Source: Turritopsis dohrnii
Taxonomy: Eukaryota > Cnidaria > Hydrozoa > Anthoathecata > Oceaniidae
DNA: 64,000 nucleotides
NCBI GenBank assembly: GCA_027922465.2
Contig: BQMF02000036.1
Coordinates: 1,364,001 to 1,428,000 of the forward strand
Reading direction: 5' to 3'
Below, piece after piece: positions 34,101-44,204 of this stretch. The notes beneath the pieces are model-generated. The model did no database searches, was not told the origin of the DNA, and saw only the letters and a program-made list of their open reading frames with translations. The first letter of the stretch is position 1, and each line of letters begins with the position of its first letter. The position numbers and the translations under genes were made by a program.

Positions 34101-37100
34101 AGCTAAAAGATTTAAGATACCCGATAGAATTCTTCTTAATGGAAGTTTGATACACATATTTCAAATTTTTCTTTTTCCTTTTCAGGGGTAAGTTGCACAG
34201 ACAAAACAATACAGAAACATTTGATAGAATTGGTACGTGTGAAAGATGATTACTGTATATTGGAAGTTCCTGGTAATCATGGTTATTGGACTGCCATCAC
34301 TGTAAAATCTGTGTCGAAAAAACAAGAATGTTGTAAAAATGTAATGTAAGAATGTAATGGTTCTGCATATATATTCGGCTCAAGGGCTTGGATAAGAAGA
34401 ACAGATACAAATGTTTCATCGATGGTAAAGATGATGATCGAAACAGACATCAGTATGTGAGCAGAGAATTTTCACTGAACGGTATAATTTTTATAGAAAT
34501 TACGCCCCGCTTTTACTTTCAATGTTTTGAAACTAATATTTGATCATTCAATGTTGTTTTTGTAGAACTTACTGTTGAATATCATACACCAAAAGAAGGC
34601 TACACTTTAATCACTCATAAGGATAAAGGAGAACCAACAGATGGTGCTAAAGAAAGTGAAACAGTTTTTCGAAGTGATTTTCGTTGCTTCCAATCTACAA
34701 GTAAATTGAAGGATCAGCCAGTGTGAAAGATATTTGAAATGTAATTTGTTGAAATTCAAGAGCTATTTTGATGAATGGATCATATTCCCAAATATTTTTA
34801 TGGACTTTTCTCATAATGCAACAAAAGATGTCGCAGAATGCCTCAGAGATGCTCTTGCAAGCCTGCAGAATGAATCAATGGAACCAGATGGAGGAGTTAT
34901 CATTACCCACTTTGATATCCAAGAACATAAAAAGTTTTTATTGACAACAAAGTTTAAAGAGAAAGAACGAGAATTTTTCAACCATATCTTGGTTTTTCAT
35001 CAGAAGATGAGTGCCATATTAAATATCAGAGTAACTGAAAGCTTTTTTTCGATAGACATCACTAATGAATTTGTAAAGTGTTCCAAAGATGTTGAAGACC
35101 ACTCTAAACTAATGGAGTTCCTGATTAAGCACAGAAATATAGATCCCTCTAAAGTAAGAATTGCCACCTTCGTTGCTGCTCCGAATTTTCGAAGCCGAGA
35201 CCTGGAAGCCACGATTTTCGACGGGAAACACAATTTAATTTGCGATGGTTGTGTTCCTAGAGTTTTAACAAAGGATCAACTGAGTGACATTGGAAAAATG
35301 AAAAAATGGCTTTGTAACGAACTCCCTCGTATTTTGGGAATATCTGATTTGGAAAACATCAATTCAAAAACAATCATGAAAGAATTTGCTGCTCAAGTTT
35401 GTGGCTTCATTGCTAACACATCAATTGAAGTGCCGAAACGTTCCGATATTATTTATGAACAGCTGATGCACTTACAAGCCAATGATGAGCAAATTAGAGT
35501 AATCGTTGATCCTCGGAAACACAAAGTTATCAATGGTGCATTTGGTTGTGGGAAAACTGTTGCAGCTATTTTGCAGTCTGAATTTTTGGCACGGATAGCT
35601 GAAGAACCAACAACAGTACTTTACATAGATTTTGAACCATGCAGCTTGATGGACTTTCAAATTGACAAATATTTTAAAAACTTGAAACTTCAGAAGGTTG
35701 AGAGTGGGTATGTGAACTTGCAAATTACCAATGTATCAGAAATTGCTGCAGAAATGGGAGTGGAGGGACTCCCACTTATTTCGGAAATTTTGGCCTATGT
35801 TCAGCGACTGCAAAAGAACACTGGTAGGCTGTATCACATATGCATCGATGAATTGAATAAATCTCAAATGTCCAAACTTGAAGTTTCTTTGATAAATGAA
35901 GCGCTTTCAACAATGAAAGATAATTTTCTTGCATTCATATTACAAGCATTTCAACAAAAAAAATATGAAATTCGAGGAGGTATCTTTTTCAAAACGAAAA
36001 ATCTAGCAATGGAGACCTATGAATCTCATTTGAAGATGTCCCCTGTGTGGTTACAAAAGAATATGCGAAATTCTAAGATGATATCAGAGCTTTTAGAAGT
36101 AAAACCTAATTTTCAATATATTTTGATGTTAAATTTTGCGTCACCTTAGTTATTGATGTTTGTGACCAAAACAATGGTTTTAATTTTAGGATGCTAAAGA
36201 TGTTGTCAGTCGTGACGAAACACGTTATTATTTGCCTATGACTGAAACGACATTTACTGGCTCAGCATCTGATCTAAAACTACGGTCAGATATTAGCTAC
36301 GGCGGAGCTGATGATGAATTTAGTGTTCAAGGTGTCACAGAGGCTGGCAATGATGATGAATGCTCCAAAAGGAACAAAAGACAGGAACACGTTCTGGAAC
36401 AAATGAGTATGTTTGGCATAAAACGAACTTCAGAAGGCATATCGATAAAATATCGCTTTGATCTATCAAAGGCAATTGGTCATACACATAAAGGGGATTT
36501 GCCGGAATTGGTATTTGTTCCTTCAACCAAGGAAATTGAAAAGTACTATTCCGGTCAATTTGACAGTAAACAGAAAGAAATCTTAAAGATTGCTACTTGT
36601 ATGCAAAATGTTACAGCTGGTGATGCCATCATCTGTCATGACGAGGCGCAATTCGTTTCCATTCGCCATGCCCTAGAGGTAACTGATAAAGATTTCTTAA
36701 TTTATGCACCTTGTCTTAAAGATAAAAACAAAATTCCAAGTATGGATGAAAAGCGGCAAATATCAGAAGCCATTGATGAAGGAAAAAGAATCGTTTTAAC
36801 TGATAGTAATGGTTGTCGTGGTTTTCAACTTCGAAAAGTTGTGATTCCTTTATCCAGCACAGAGCAATTTAATCGCCACACATTACTAGAAAACGCTGCA
36901 CGAGCAACATCCGACATCTTATTCATTGTCCTCGACTGTTCAGCTCTCTCACAGCTTAGAAGCAGGAAATCAACGATTGGAAAGGTGATTGAAAGATGGG
37001 CTTCGAATGGAAAAATAAGGATTACTAAACCAAAGATCTCACACGATCTGATGATACCATTGTTGAAAAGATTACCATCTGCGGAACTGCTTATGAAGCC

Positions 37101-39464
37101 AACCGAATCAAGGTAAGTGGATGGCTACACATATGCCTATACATATTACTGTCACTCCGTGTGTGAAAATGAATGATTTTGAAGAATATTCTGCACTCAT
37201 CCCCATAGTTACAGTTTTATGTTCAGTTTTATGAAATTGATAATGTTTTGAAAATGATGATATCTTACTAGTTGTTGAGGGGTGAAACGAACGGCAGTAT
37301 GACTTGATCTGACATAATAAAAGTTGTTTTCTCTGTTGTTGAAATTTTTGTTGCTCTGTAGGATTCAAACTGAGAAGCGATTCCTTAGCGGTATGTATAC
37401 ACACTTTCCGTTAGAGATTACATTGTTTATTTTATCATATTTATTCTTTCTTTGAAGTCGATATACAAAAAGTTAGGCTACAGCTCATTTAAATCGAATA
37501 TTATCATAATATGGGAAAATAAATTTCACATTGTCGTATTTGAACTAATAAATTTACTAGTTCTGTACATGAAATTTTCGAACGTATCAAAGAGAAATAT
37601 CATAATTTTATAAAACATTTGTTTTTGTTAACTAAGAGTGCGTTTACATCAGGCCGGTTTGAGATTTCGGTATGGGTAGTAAATTTCCAATACCTCATAT
37701 TTATATATATATATTTAATATAAATTTAATATATATATAATTAATATTTAATATTTAATATTTTTAATATTTTCGTGCATGATGAAATATGCTGAAATGA
37801 AATAAGCGCATTCTGCATTTTTATTTCATATGTGTCATCGAAATTTAATTAGCTACACATTCATGTTAACACATACCAAAACAATGAAATGTGAAAATAA
37901 CAGAACATGTGATTTTCACTCCTTTCCATGCCGTATCGAAATTTCAAACCTTACAGAAGAAGGTTTGACTTCGATACGGTTAAAAATTTCATTACGATTG
38001 ATACATGTAAGTAGAAGATATTTCTGCTTGTACTAAAATATATAAGCGGTTTGAGTTCAATCAAGTTGGCTTGGGTCAGTGAGCAAAACATTACGTCATG
38101 TCTCGTCATGAATCTTTTAGGAACATGATTTTTAGGTTACATGTTATTTAATTGTGACACTGAACACGTACATCATGTGTGAAAATTTTGTTTTTATGTT
38201 ATACTCTACAGTTCATGGTTTCTTTTAAGTTCTAAGCATCGCTCTCTCCTAACAAATGGCGAGGATAGTATCTTGCAATACTGTAAGATTTAAACCTTTC
38301 ATTGAAAGTGCTCATCTGATAGAGCTTGAAAGGCTGATTTAAATGAAATGCGTTTGATGATCAGTTAAATACGTCTCATTAAGTTTTCCTTTGACGCTAA
38401 AGATAGTGGTCCGCCAATTCACGGCATTCCACTCCACCTGTGTGACTTTTAGGCACCACTAGAGGAGGCAGGGCCGTAATTTCTTCAAAAATATTGAGGG
38501 GGCTAAAAAAAATGGAGCTAGCGAAGCGAGCGAGAAAATATTTTGAGGCGGGGGGGCTCTAAGCCCACCAGCAGGGGTTTTAGGGGTCGGAGCCTCCTCA
38601 TGAAAGTTTTCTCTAATACTTTACTCCAAATTCTAGCTTTTTAGTGTTTTAAAAACAATTTTTTTTTCAACCAAAAAATATTTGGTGGGGAGGGGGGGGG
38701 GGGGGGGGGGAAATTCCGGGCCTGGGAGGTGAACACCAAAAACATCAGTTGATTGGATTGGTTTAGAGGGAAATGTTAGGTAAATTCCCCAGATAGACGC
38801 ATTGTCCTTTCATAAAATTGATATGTCTTTCCTCTTTCCTATTTTTATTCTTTATTTTTATTTATAACCATTAATTAGTAGCTTTTTCGAAATTCATTCC
38901 ATTTAAAATCTATTTTTATTTCGATTATTCTTCATTCATTGAATCCTTTGTTTCATTAATTTCAGATATTTACAGTCTTATCTTCAAAAATGATGTGTCT
39001 TCCTTCTCTCTCATCCTCTCAAGAGATCCTTCTATCACAAAGATGAGAAATCAATTTGGAGTGACACTTTTGATGGCTGCATCTTCAGCATGCAACAAAC
39101 AACCGATTGTCGAAATGTTAATCAAACACGGTTCGGATATTACGGAAAGCGACAATGATGGCTGGACATGTCTACATTATTGCGCACAGAATAACTCAGT
39201 GGATTGTCTTAGCTACCTTTTACAAATCGCATCTCCTCATATTATCAATTTTCAAGATAATAAAAAGGAAACATCACTTTTTATTGCATCACGGTTTGGC
39301 TTTTTGGAATGTGTTAAACTTCTTCTTCAATATAATGCTGACCCTCATCTTCAAGATCGTTACGGAATGACTGCATATAAAGTGGCGTGTAGTAGGACGA
39401 CAGGTTTGAAAGATATCAATGAAACGAAAAGGACAGTCCAGGAACTTCTACTTCAACACGAAAA
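30795..39464 (+). CDS. Death domain - P-loop NTPase (SF1-helicase-like) - ankyrin gene, possibly disrupted
   Basis: Exons by frame and splice sites: 30795-30822 (or 29927-29954), 32306-32596, 32950-33243, 33340-33382, 33462-33922, 34186-34345, about 34385-34481, 34566-about 34715, about 34716-36098, 36190-37112, 37362-37390, 38966-39464. Most junctions keep phase with GT..AG. Two do not (34333-34384 and about 34700-34722). Order of parts: an alpha-helical N-terminus, a Death domain, a region of OTU-like size and pattern but lacking a clear catalytic Cys, an unknown region, a Walker A NTPase with SF1 helicase character, and ankyrin repeats. Such combinations suggest a cytosolic signalling or innate-immune sensor (inference). 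Because of the frame breaks it may be a recent pseudogene, or my model may miss exons. Confidence 0.6.
31155..31185. repeat. homopolymeric C tract
   Basis: About 31 consecutive C. It underlies a spurious proline-rich ORF. Length is probably unreliable in the assembly. Confidence 0.9.
31370..31744 (+). pseudogene. hAT transposase C-terminal fragment
   Basis: It encodes LMKLIMVAPATNAESERIFS followed by AMKRVKTYLRNKMTNERMNN and LMIMHVHKD. This is the hAT-family dimerisation region (P.TNAESERIFS..K..K...R..M...R...L). The N-terminal zinc finger and catalytic DDE parts are absent, so only a relic remains. It lies in the first intron of the Death/NTPase/ANK gene. Confidence 0.85.
32306..32596 (+). 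CDS. exon 2: alpha-helical N-terminal region
   Basis: The exon runs from TTTTTCAG|AT to ACAG|gtttgt with one open frame: CRRFAYLFAQRFTGNQKNGG, then FSYGVEVERIFEIS and RKDLFDMINENLMKSGKNAI. Split codon G|AT joins it to the mini-exon. I do not recognise the domain. It is the size of a death-fold module but no motif confirms that. Confidence 0.6.
32950..33243 (+). CDS. exon 3: Death domain
   Basis: It encodes KRICDSACDVWRTISHFLLD, then IQKIAINNPDHVRKRLGEML followed by EEWHRCTPPHQSTWMHLRSI. The W..(I/L)...L, EMLEEW and TW..L..(A/I)L spacing is that of the six-helix Death domain. Acceptor CTTTAG|AT and donor GAAC|gtaaga are both good, phase 1 at both ends. Confidence 0.7.
33462..33922 (+). CDS. 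exon 5: helical/OTU-like region
   Basis: A 461 bp exon encoding SFIECLKERNKVSDKQEVLE, EIENHLSWYESFDVGGADIL, FELLIDALTNAFKLSIKILS and TTIVLFLADDGHVSPL. The succession of helices followed by strands ending near GH resembles the C-terminal half of OTU-type cysteine proteases. A catalytic Cys is not visible, so either it is inactive or the resemblance is chance. Confidence 0.5.
34186..34719 (+). CDS. exons 6-8: unrecognised region with frame breaks
   Basis: Three coding stretches: VSCTDKTIQKHLIELVRVKD... (34186-34345), GLDKKNRYKCFIDGKDDDRN... (34385-34481) and ELTVEYHTPKEGYTLITHKD... (34566-about 34715). The 34481/34566 junction is a proper intron (AACG|gtataa .. TGTAG|AA). The first and second stretches are not in frame with each other, and neither is the third with the NTPase exon. 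The first break coincides with a 13 bp tandem duplication. Confidence 0.5.
34723..36098 (+). CDS. exon 9: P-loop NTPase, SF1-helicase-like N-terminal half
   Basis: Open from about 34713, ending LLE|gtaaaa at 36098. Walker A is NGAFGCGKTVAA (GGT..ACT at 35535-35558), preceded by a Q-like element (DEQIRVIVDPRKHKVI). Walker B is YHICIDEL (about 35838-35855), and QKNMRNSKMISELLE recalls motif IV. This layout matches UvrD-like superfamily I helicases and related NTPases (for example the type found beside ankyrin repeats in TRANK1). Helicase activity is not implied. Confidence 0.7.
36190..37112 (+). CDS. exon 10: SF1-helicase-like C-terminal half
   Basis: It begins in phase 0 after TTTTAG (DAKDVVSRDETRYYLPMTET). 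It encodes GDAIICHDEAQFVSIRHALE, then RIVLTDSNGCRGFQLRKVVI (motif V-like TD..GCRGF....VI) and LLENAARATSDILFIVLD (motif VI-like, Arg in AARAT). Donor TCAAG|gtaagt at 37112. It joins the short exon 37362-37390 (RIQTEKRFLSG). Confidence 0.7.
37391..38965. other. long intron with AT repeats and a G-tract repeat
   Basis: It contains TTTAATAT arrays (about 37,700-37,770), a hairpin CCGTATCGAAATTTCAAACC .. CTTCGATACGG (37931-37980) and a possible TIR pair CAGGGCCGTAATTTC / GAAATTCCGGGCCTG around 38471-38728 enclosing a run of about 21 G. No coding sequence is recognised. Confidence 0.5.
38966..39464 (+). CDS. exon 12: ankyrin repeats
   Basis: About four ankyrin units: FGVTLLMAASSACNKQPIVE followed by MLIKHGSDIT, DNDGWTCLHYCAQNNSVDCL, NKKETSLFIASRFGFLECVK followed by LLLQYNADPH, and DRYGMTAYKVAC. 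The acceptor TTTCAG|AT fits the phase 1 end of 37390. Donor GAAAA|gtaagc at 39464 shows that the gene continues. The only acceptor I can offer is 39855, giving a 13-codon tail that ends at 39894 inside the TET duplicate. Confidence 0.75.
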
Positions 39465-39859
39465 GTAAGCAAATATTTCATATAAATATTTTTATTGTAA
39501 CCATGACAGCACGTGACAACAAATTGAATTTTCCTGTTCTGTTTTGAGAGCTTACCGTAGTGAAGGTTTTAAATATATATATTTCTTTACGGAAGTTATT
39601 TGTTTTTGACCAGTCAAGTCTTAGTCTTAGCCTGGGTCGTCAACTTCGTGACGAGCTACAAAAACGGTTACTACGACTATCTTGTAGAATATGGATTACC
39701 CGCAGAGTCGATACTGTAAAACATTTTTTTTACATGTCCTTTGCTGGAATTCTCTAATATGTCAAATAGGTTTCATCTATCAAGAATTGAACATTCTAGA
39801 ATTTATTAATTTAATATTGAAAGCAATAATGCAGTTTGAAACTTTAATTTGCAGATCAC

Positions 39860-40285
39860 GAACCGCCGACATGTCGTCTAAATCCCCTAACTGAAACGCA
39901 ATGAAATGTCAAGCAAGTCAGAAAATCACTTCACATCACTTCCCACGTTTAGTATAATTTTAGAGAAGGACATGGATGCGGACGTGATTGTACACTCCAA
40001 TCTCACAAACGTGATCACGAGTACAGATCGATTAAAGTTCAACTTTTTTCTTCACGCATGAGCAAAGTTTACAGAAGAAGTTCGACGAGCGTCTCGTGTA
40101 CACAGACCAATCAGGAAACACATGTTAGTGTAGCAAGGAAGCCACGGCGAAACTGCCGGACTTTTGAAAACAGGATTGCAGCATCCTAGCAAACTTCTCT
40201 TGGAAGCATCCGTCAAACTGCAGTCAGATCGCGAAGGCGCCATTCCTGACAAAAGATCAGACACAAGAGGCGCCATTCCTGAAGT
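39860..40285 (+). pseudogene. duplicated, decayed copy of the TET terminal-exon tail
   Basis: Matches 12605-13085 almost continuously, for example AACAGGATTGCAGCATCCTA, GAAGCATCCGTCAAACTGCA and CATTCCTGACAAAAGATCAG. Frame is lost by small indels and the TET reading frame has stops. The catalytic part is not copied. It then jumps directly to sequence equivalent to 15060, so 13.1-15.06 kb is missing from this copy. Confidence 0.85.
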
Positions 40286-40471
40286 GATATATTCAGACAA
40301 GTCCCTATTTCGGTGTTATAGCGCACTTTTGACGTTCCCATATTGCCAAATACATTTATTTATTTATTTATTTCACTTTATTTATAGTCGATAGATACAA
40401 TAAAAATAAAATAGCTGTAATTAGCTAATTAAAATCGACTTTATAAAAAATATAAATATATACAATAAATC

Positions 40472-42085
40472 TCAAGCCATATAACCGAGAGAAGGGATAA
40501 ATCTCGCACAAAGACGGCAGAAACAAGGCAAAGTTGAAATTGAATTGATTACGGTTTTAAATTCATTGAGTGAGGTGGCTTTCTTTGCTGACTCAGGAAT
40601 CTTATGCCACAACTGAGTGGCAATGTCCGAAGTTTGAAGTAAGGATTCTGCTACGTTCCAATGCGCTAGATGAACGCATTTCATAGCGGGTCGTTTTAAA
40701 AGGAAAAACGTCGCTCATATAAGAGGGGTTCAAATACATTTTCGTTTTAAACACCTCTTCTAGAAGAAGACGGTTATACCAATCATGAATGTTACTCTTA
40801 GCTGCTTCACATTTATCACCAAGAAAGATTTTTGTTGCCCGATTAAAAGAGCGATCAATCATGTGTAACAGCCTTTTATTCGAGTAACCCCAAACTAACG
40901 GACAATAATTAAAATGACTACAAATAAAACTGTTTGCTAAAATTTTACATTTATGTTCATCCATATTATAAGCAATACGTCGCAAAGCAGAGATCTTAGC
41001 ATTAGCTTTTCGACACAAATTATTTACATGCTCAGTGAAAGAGAGACGGTTGTCAAATGTAACACCCAACAGTTTAACGCTTTGTGATTCAGGTAAAATT
41101 GTTCCACATAGCTAAATCTAAGGAGACAATATCTTCGTATTTTGGCTTTCCAAGAAGAAGAAATTTACATTTCTTTGGGTTAACCTGTAGTTGATTTTGA
41201 ACAAACCATTCATTAACTTTAGGAAAAATACTTTCAAAAGATTGCTTAACATCAGATATATTTCTGGCTGATGTAAAAATACTATTGTCATCAGCATAAT
41301 TGCAAATACTCACGTTACTCTCTTCAAAAAGAAACATGAAATCATTTATGTATATATTAAATAGTAGAGGCCCTAGTATGGACCCCTGTGGTACGCCACT
41401 CAAAATCTCTGACCAGGAGCTATAGCAACCATTAACCCCTACTCTATGGGACCTACCGCTGGGATAACTTTTGAGATAACATAAAGCACTTGCAGAGAGA
41501 CCATAAGCATGTAGTTTTGCAATTAGCAGATCATGGTAAACGCAATCAAAGGCCTTACTTAGATCCATTAAAAGTGCTCCAAATACATGCCCTTTATCAA
41601 GTGATCTCTGCCAACTATGTAACATATGAAGTAAGGCGTGCTGGCTGCTATAACCTTTTCGAAATCCTCATAGAAGAGGAGAAAGCTTCTTGGAAATAAA
41701 TTCATAAAGCTGATCATAGATTATCCGCTCAAAAATCTTAGAAAACACCGGCAATTTGCTAATTGGTCGATAATTTCCTTTATATAATCTAGTTCCATTC
41801 TTAAATAAGGGAGATATGTCAGCTTGTTTTAAAGATTCAGGAAAACTTTCAACTTGCAAGGATTTGTCAAACATATCATGAAGATGTCCAGCGTAAATCT
41901 CAGCATGTTGTTTCAGAAGTTTCACTGGTATATCTCCCTCAGGCGCAGCCTTATTTTCTTTCAAAGAATTGATATACTTTAACATATCTACACCATTTGT
42001 ATTGAATTTCATGTCCTCACGTATGGGAAACTTTCTTTTGATCGATGCGATACTCGGGTGATTTGCGAAGTGGTCTAAGATATCT
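40472..42085 (-). pseudogene. LINE ORF2: reverse transcriptase and C-terminal part, frame-shifted
   Basis: Three overlapping frames (42012-41668, 41625-41089, 41069-40472). They include NYRPISKLPVFSKIFERIIY, DLSKAFDCVYHDLLIAKLHA, SGVPQGSILGPLLFNIYIND, the catalytic YADDNSIF, GVTFDNRLSF, and a terminal CRLC-type domain (IATQLWHKIPESAK...CRLCARFIPSLGYMA). Frame breaks lie near 42085, 41650, 41080 and 40640. The YADD residues are intact but the ORF is dead. Confidence 0.85.
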
Positions 42086-42087
42086 CG

Positions 42088-43317
42088 TTAGCCACGAAGA
42101 GCAGGTGATGCTTGCTCCTTTCCTTTCAATGTTTCCAATGCGATGTTTGTGTAGTAGTCGTTCATCAGTTCAGCAATTGCACGCTTATCTCTAATAATTT
42201 CATCATTTTCCACGAGAGTCTTAATGGTATCTTTATTTACTTTATCATTGAAAATAGGCTTTACGGATGCCCAAAACTTCTTGTTGTCGCGAATTTTTCC
42301 CATGTTCAAGTTAGAGAAATACCTTCTTTTGGCTTCACGTACGAGCTTGACACATTTATTCCTTTGTTGACGATAATTGTTCCAAGTTTCGCTATTAGGA
42401 TTTTTCATGTACACATTTTTACATCTTGATCTTAGCATGATCTCCTTCCTTAATCGTTTGTTTAAGAATTTTGAATTATTATTACGAACGATTTTTTGCT
42501 TTATTGGCGCATATTCATTAATGAGATTCTTGAGATTCGTTTCAAAGACATCGAAATCTTTACAAGTATTCATATTGACTATATCGCTCAATTCTTTCTT
42601 AAACTGCAGCGAATTGAACTTTTTATAACATCGATAGCGAATGATATTTGGCTCTCGTTTTGGTATTTCAATATTTAGGAATGTAGCAGTCATAACATGA
42701 AAATCTGACAAACTGTTTTCAATTGTGTTGGTGTGATGGAACCGTTTCGTGTTCGACACCCATATATGATCAATGCATGTAGGGTTATTGACAGATTTGA
42801 AGCAGGTCGGTTGTTTCACGAGGTTTTTCAAATTAAGATCATTCTTCAATAGTTGTATGTCTTTATTTGAGTCGTCAGTATTAAAATCACCAAGTACTAT
42901 CACATTTTCATAATTGAGTAGAGATAAGCAATTACATAGATTTCTCACAAAGTACCGGAGATCTTGAGAAGGTGGTCTGTAGCAACCAGAGATGAGCCAT
43001 TTGCAATTTCTCAAGTTGATCTCCACAAAAGTCACCTCAATGTCATCTGGGAGAGACGGCGACGTTACACACACACATGAAATGTTCTCATTGACGTACA
43101 ACATTAATCCCCCTCCATAAGCATTCCTATCATTACGAAAGGGTAAATGGAATCCATCCATCCGGAACTGAGAGTTAGTGAATGTGTCATTGAGTTTTGT
43201 CTCAGAAAGTAGAAAAATATCTAAATATTTGCCAATAAAATCGTTAACTTGCTCAAACTTGTTTCGTATTGAATTGATATTCAAATGACCAATCATGATT
43301 TTATTTGAATTCTTCAA
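42088..43317 (-). pseudogene. LINE ORF2 N-terminus: apurinic-type endonuclease
   Basis: It encodes MIGHLNINSIRNKFEQVNDF, LLSETKLND, YGGGLMLYVNENI, VIVLGDFNTD, TCIDHIWVS and LSDFHVMTATF. These are the ordered AP-endonuclease blocks (N, E, D.N, SDH-like) of non-LTR elements. The 409-codon frame ends at a stop near 42088 where the original reading frame shifts. Confidence 0.85.
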
Positions 43318-44177
43318 CTTGAGATTTTTTAGTGGACTGGTAAATATTGGATTGTTTATACTGCAATCGTTGCCTTTGACTTGCTCTTGTGTATATAATT
43401 AAGAACTCTGTTTCTTTATTCTGGGACGAATTGTCATTGTAAAGGCTCGTGACACTTGAGTGATTTTCAACGTTTTTGTCATCAGTTTTAGGGGTTTTAT
43501 TGCTTTCTAACGAGCTTTCATCAATGGGGTAGTTTGCTAGTCTCTCTAAACGTTTTTTTAATGATTCATGTTGAAGTATTTTGTGCTTCTGGTATTTTTT
43601 ATTATATGACTCTCTAATGTCTTTCAACTGTTTATCAATACTCAATTGTCTTGTCGAATTTATGAGTACATCGTCATCACTAATTGATGTGTTGTTATTA
43701 ATCGGTTCTTTGTGTTGATGATTAACGTATGTAGCTTCGATATTGTTAACAAGCGATGTGTTTTCTATGTGAGAGATTTTGTTATTGTGAAAATCTTGAC
43801 GCTTAATCAGGGAAACTATAACATCCAGCAAATTCGTCAACTCTTTTAACTGTTCTCTTAGAAATTTATTTTCATTTTGTGCTTCAGTTATCATGTGATC
43901 TTGCTTAACACAACATTCTTTAAACAATGTCATTTCATTTTTAAAGTATGCCAATATATCGGTCTTAACTGATTCTAACTTACTGTCGACATCTTTATCC
44001 AACTGTAAAAACATAATTTTCATTCAACTTGATTTCCAGTTCTGTTGAATCCAATAGCGATATATTATCCAACTTATTTGGTATGAAAGTCAGCCTCTCT
44101 TCACAATCTTTTGAAGCATTTTCTGCGAGTTCATTAAACTTTTTGTTCTTAGATCGTGTTACACGTCTTTCCGCCAT
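43301..44177 (-). pseudogene. LINE ORF1, coiled-coil nucleic-acid-binding type
   Basis: The likely start is ATG at 44177 (MAERRVTRSKNKKFNELAEN). A frame change occurs near 44020, after which the second frame runs to 43301 (MKIMFLQLDKDVDSKLESVK..., with a long coiled coil ENKFLREQLKELTNLLDVIV). Its end overlaps the ORF2 start by 17 bp. Function in the family is RNA binding and RNP formation. Confidence 0.7.
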
Positions 44178-44204
44178 GTTCTGCCATATAGAAGCAACGG
44201 ACAA

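Noticed and set aside
39860..40285. A second functional TET gene
   Set aside because: Only part of the disordered tail is present, with indels and stops. The catalytic exons are absent.
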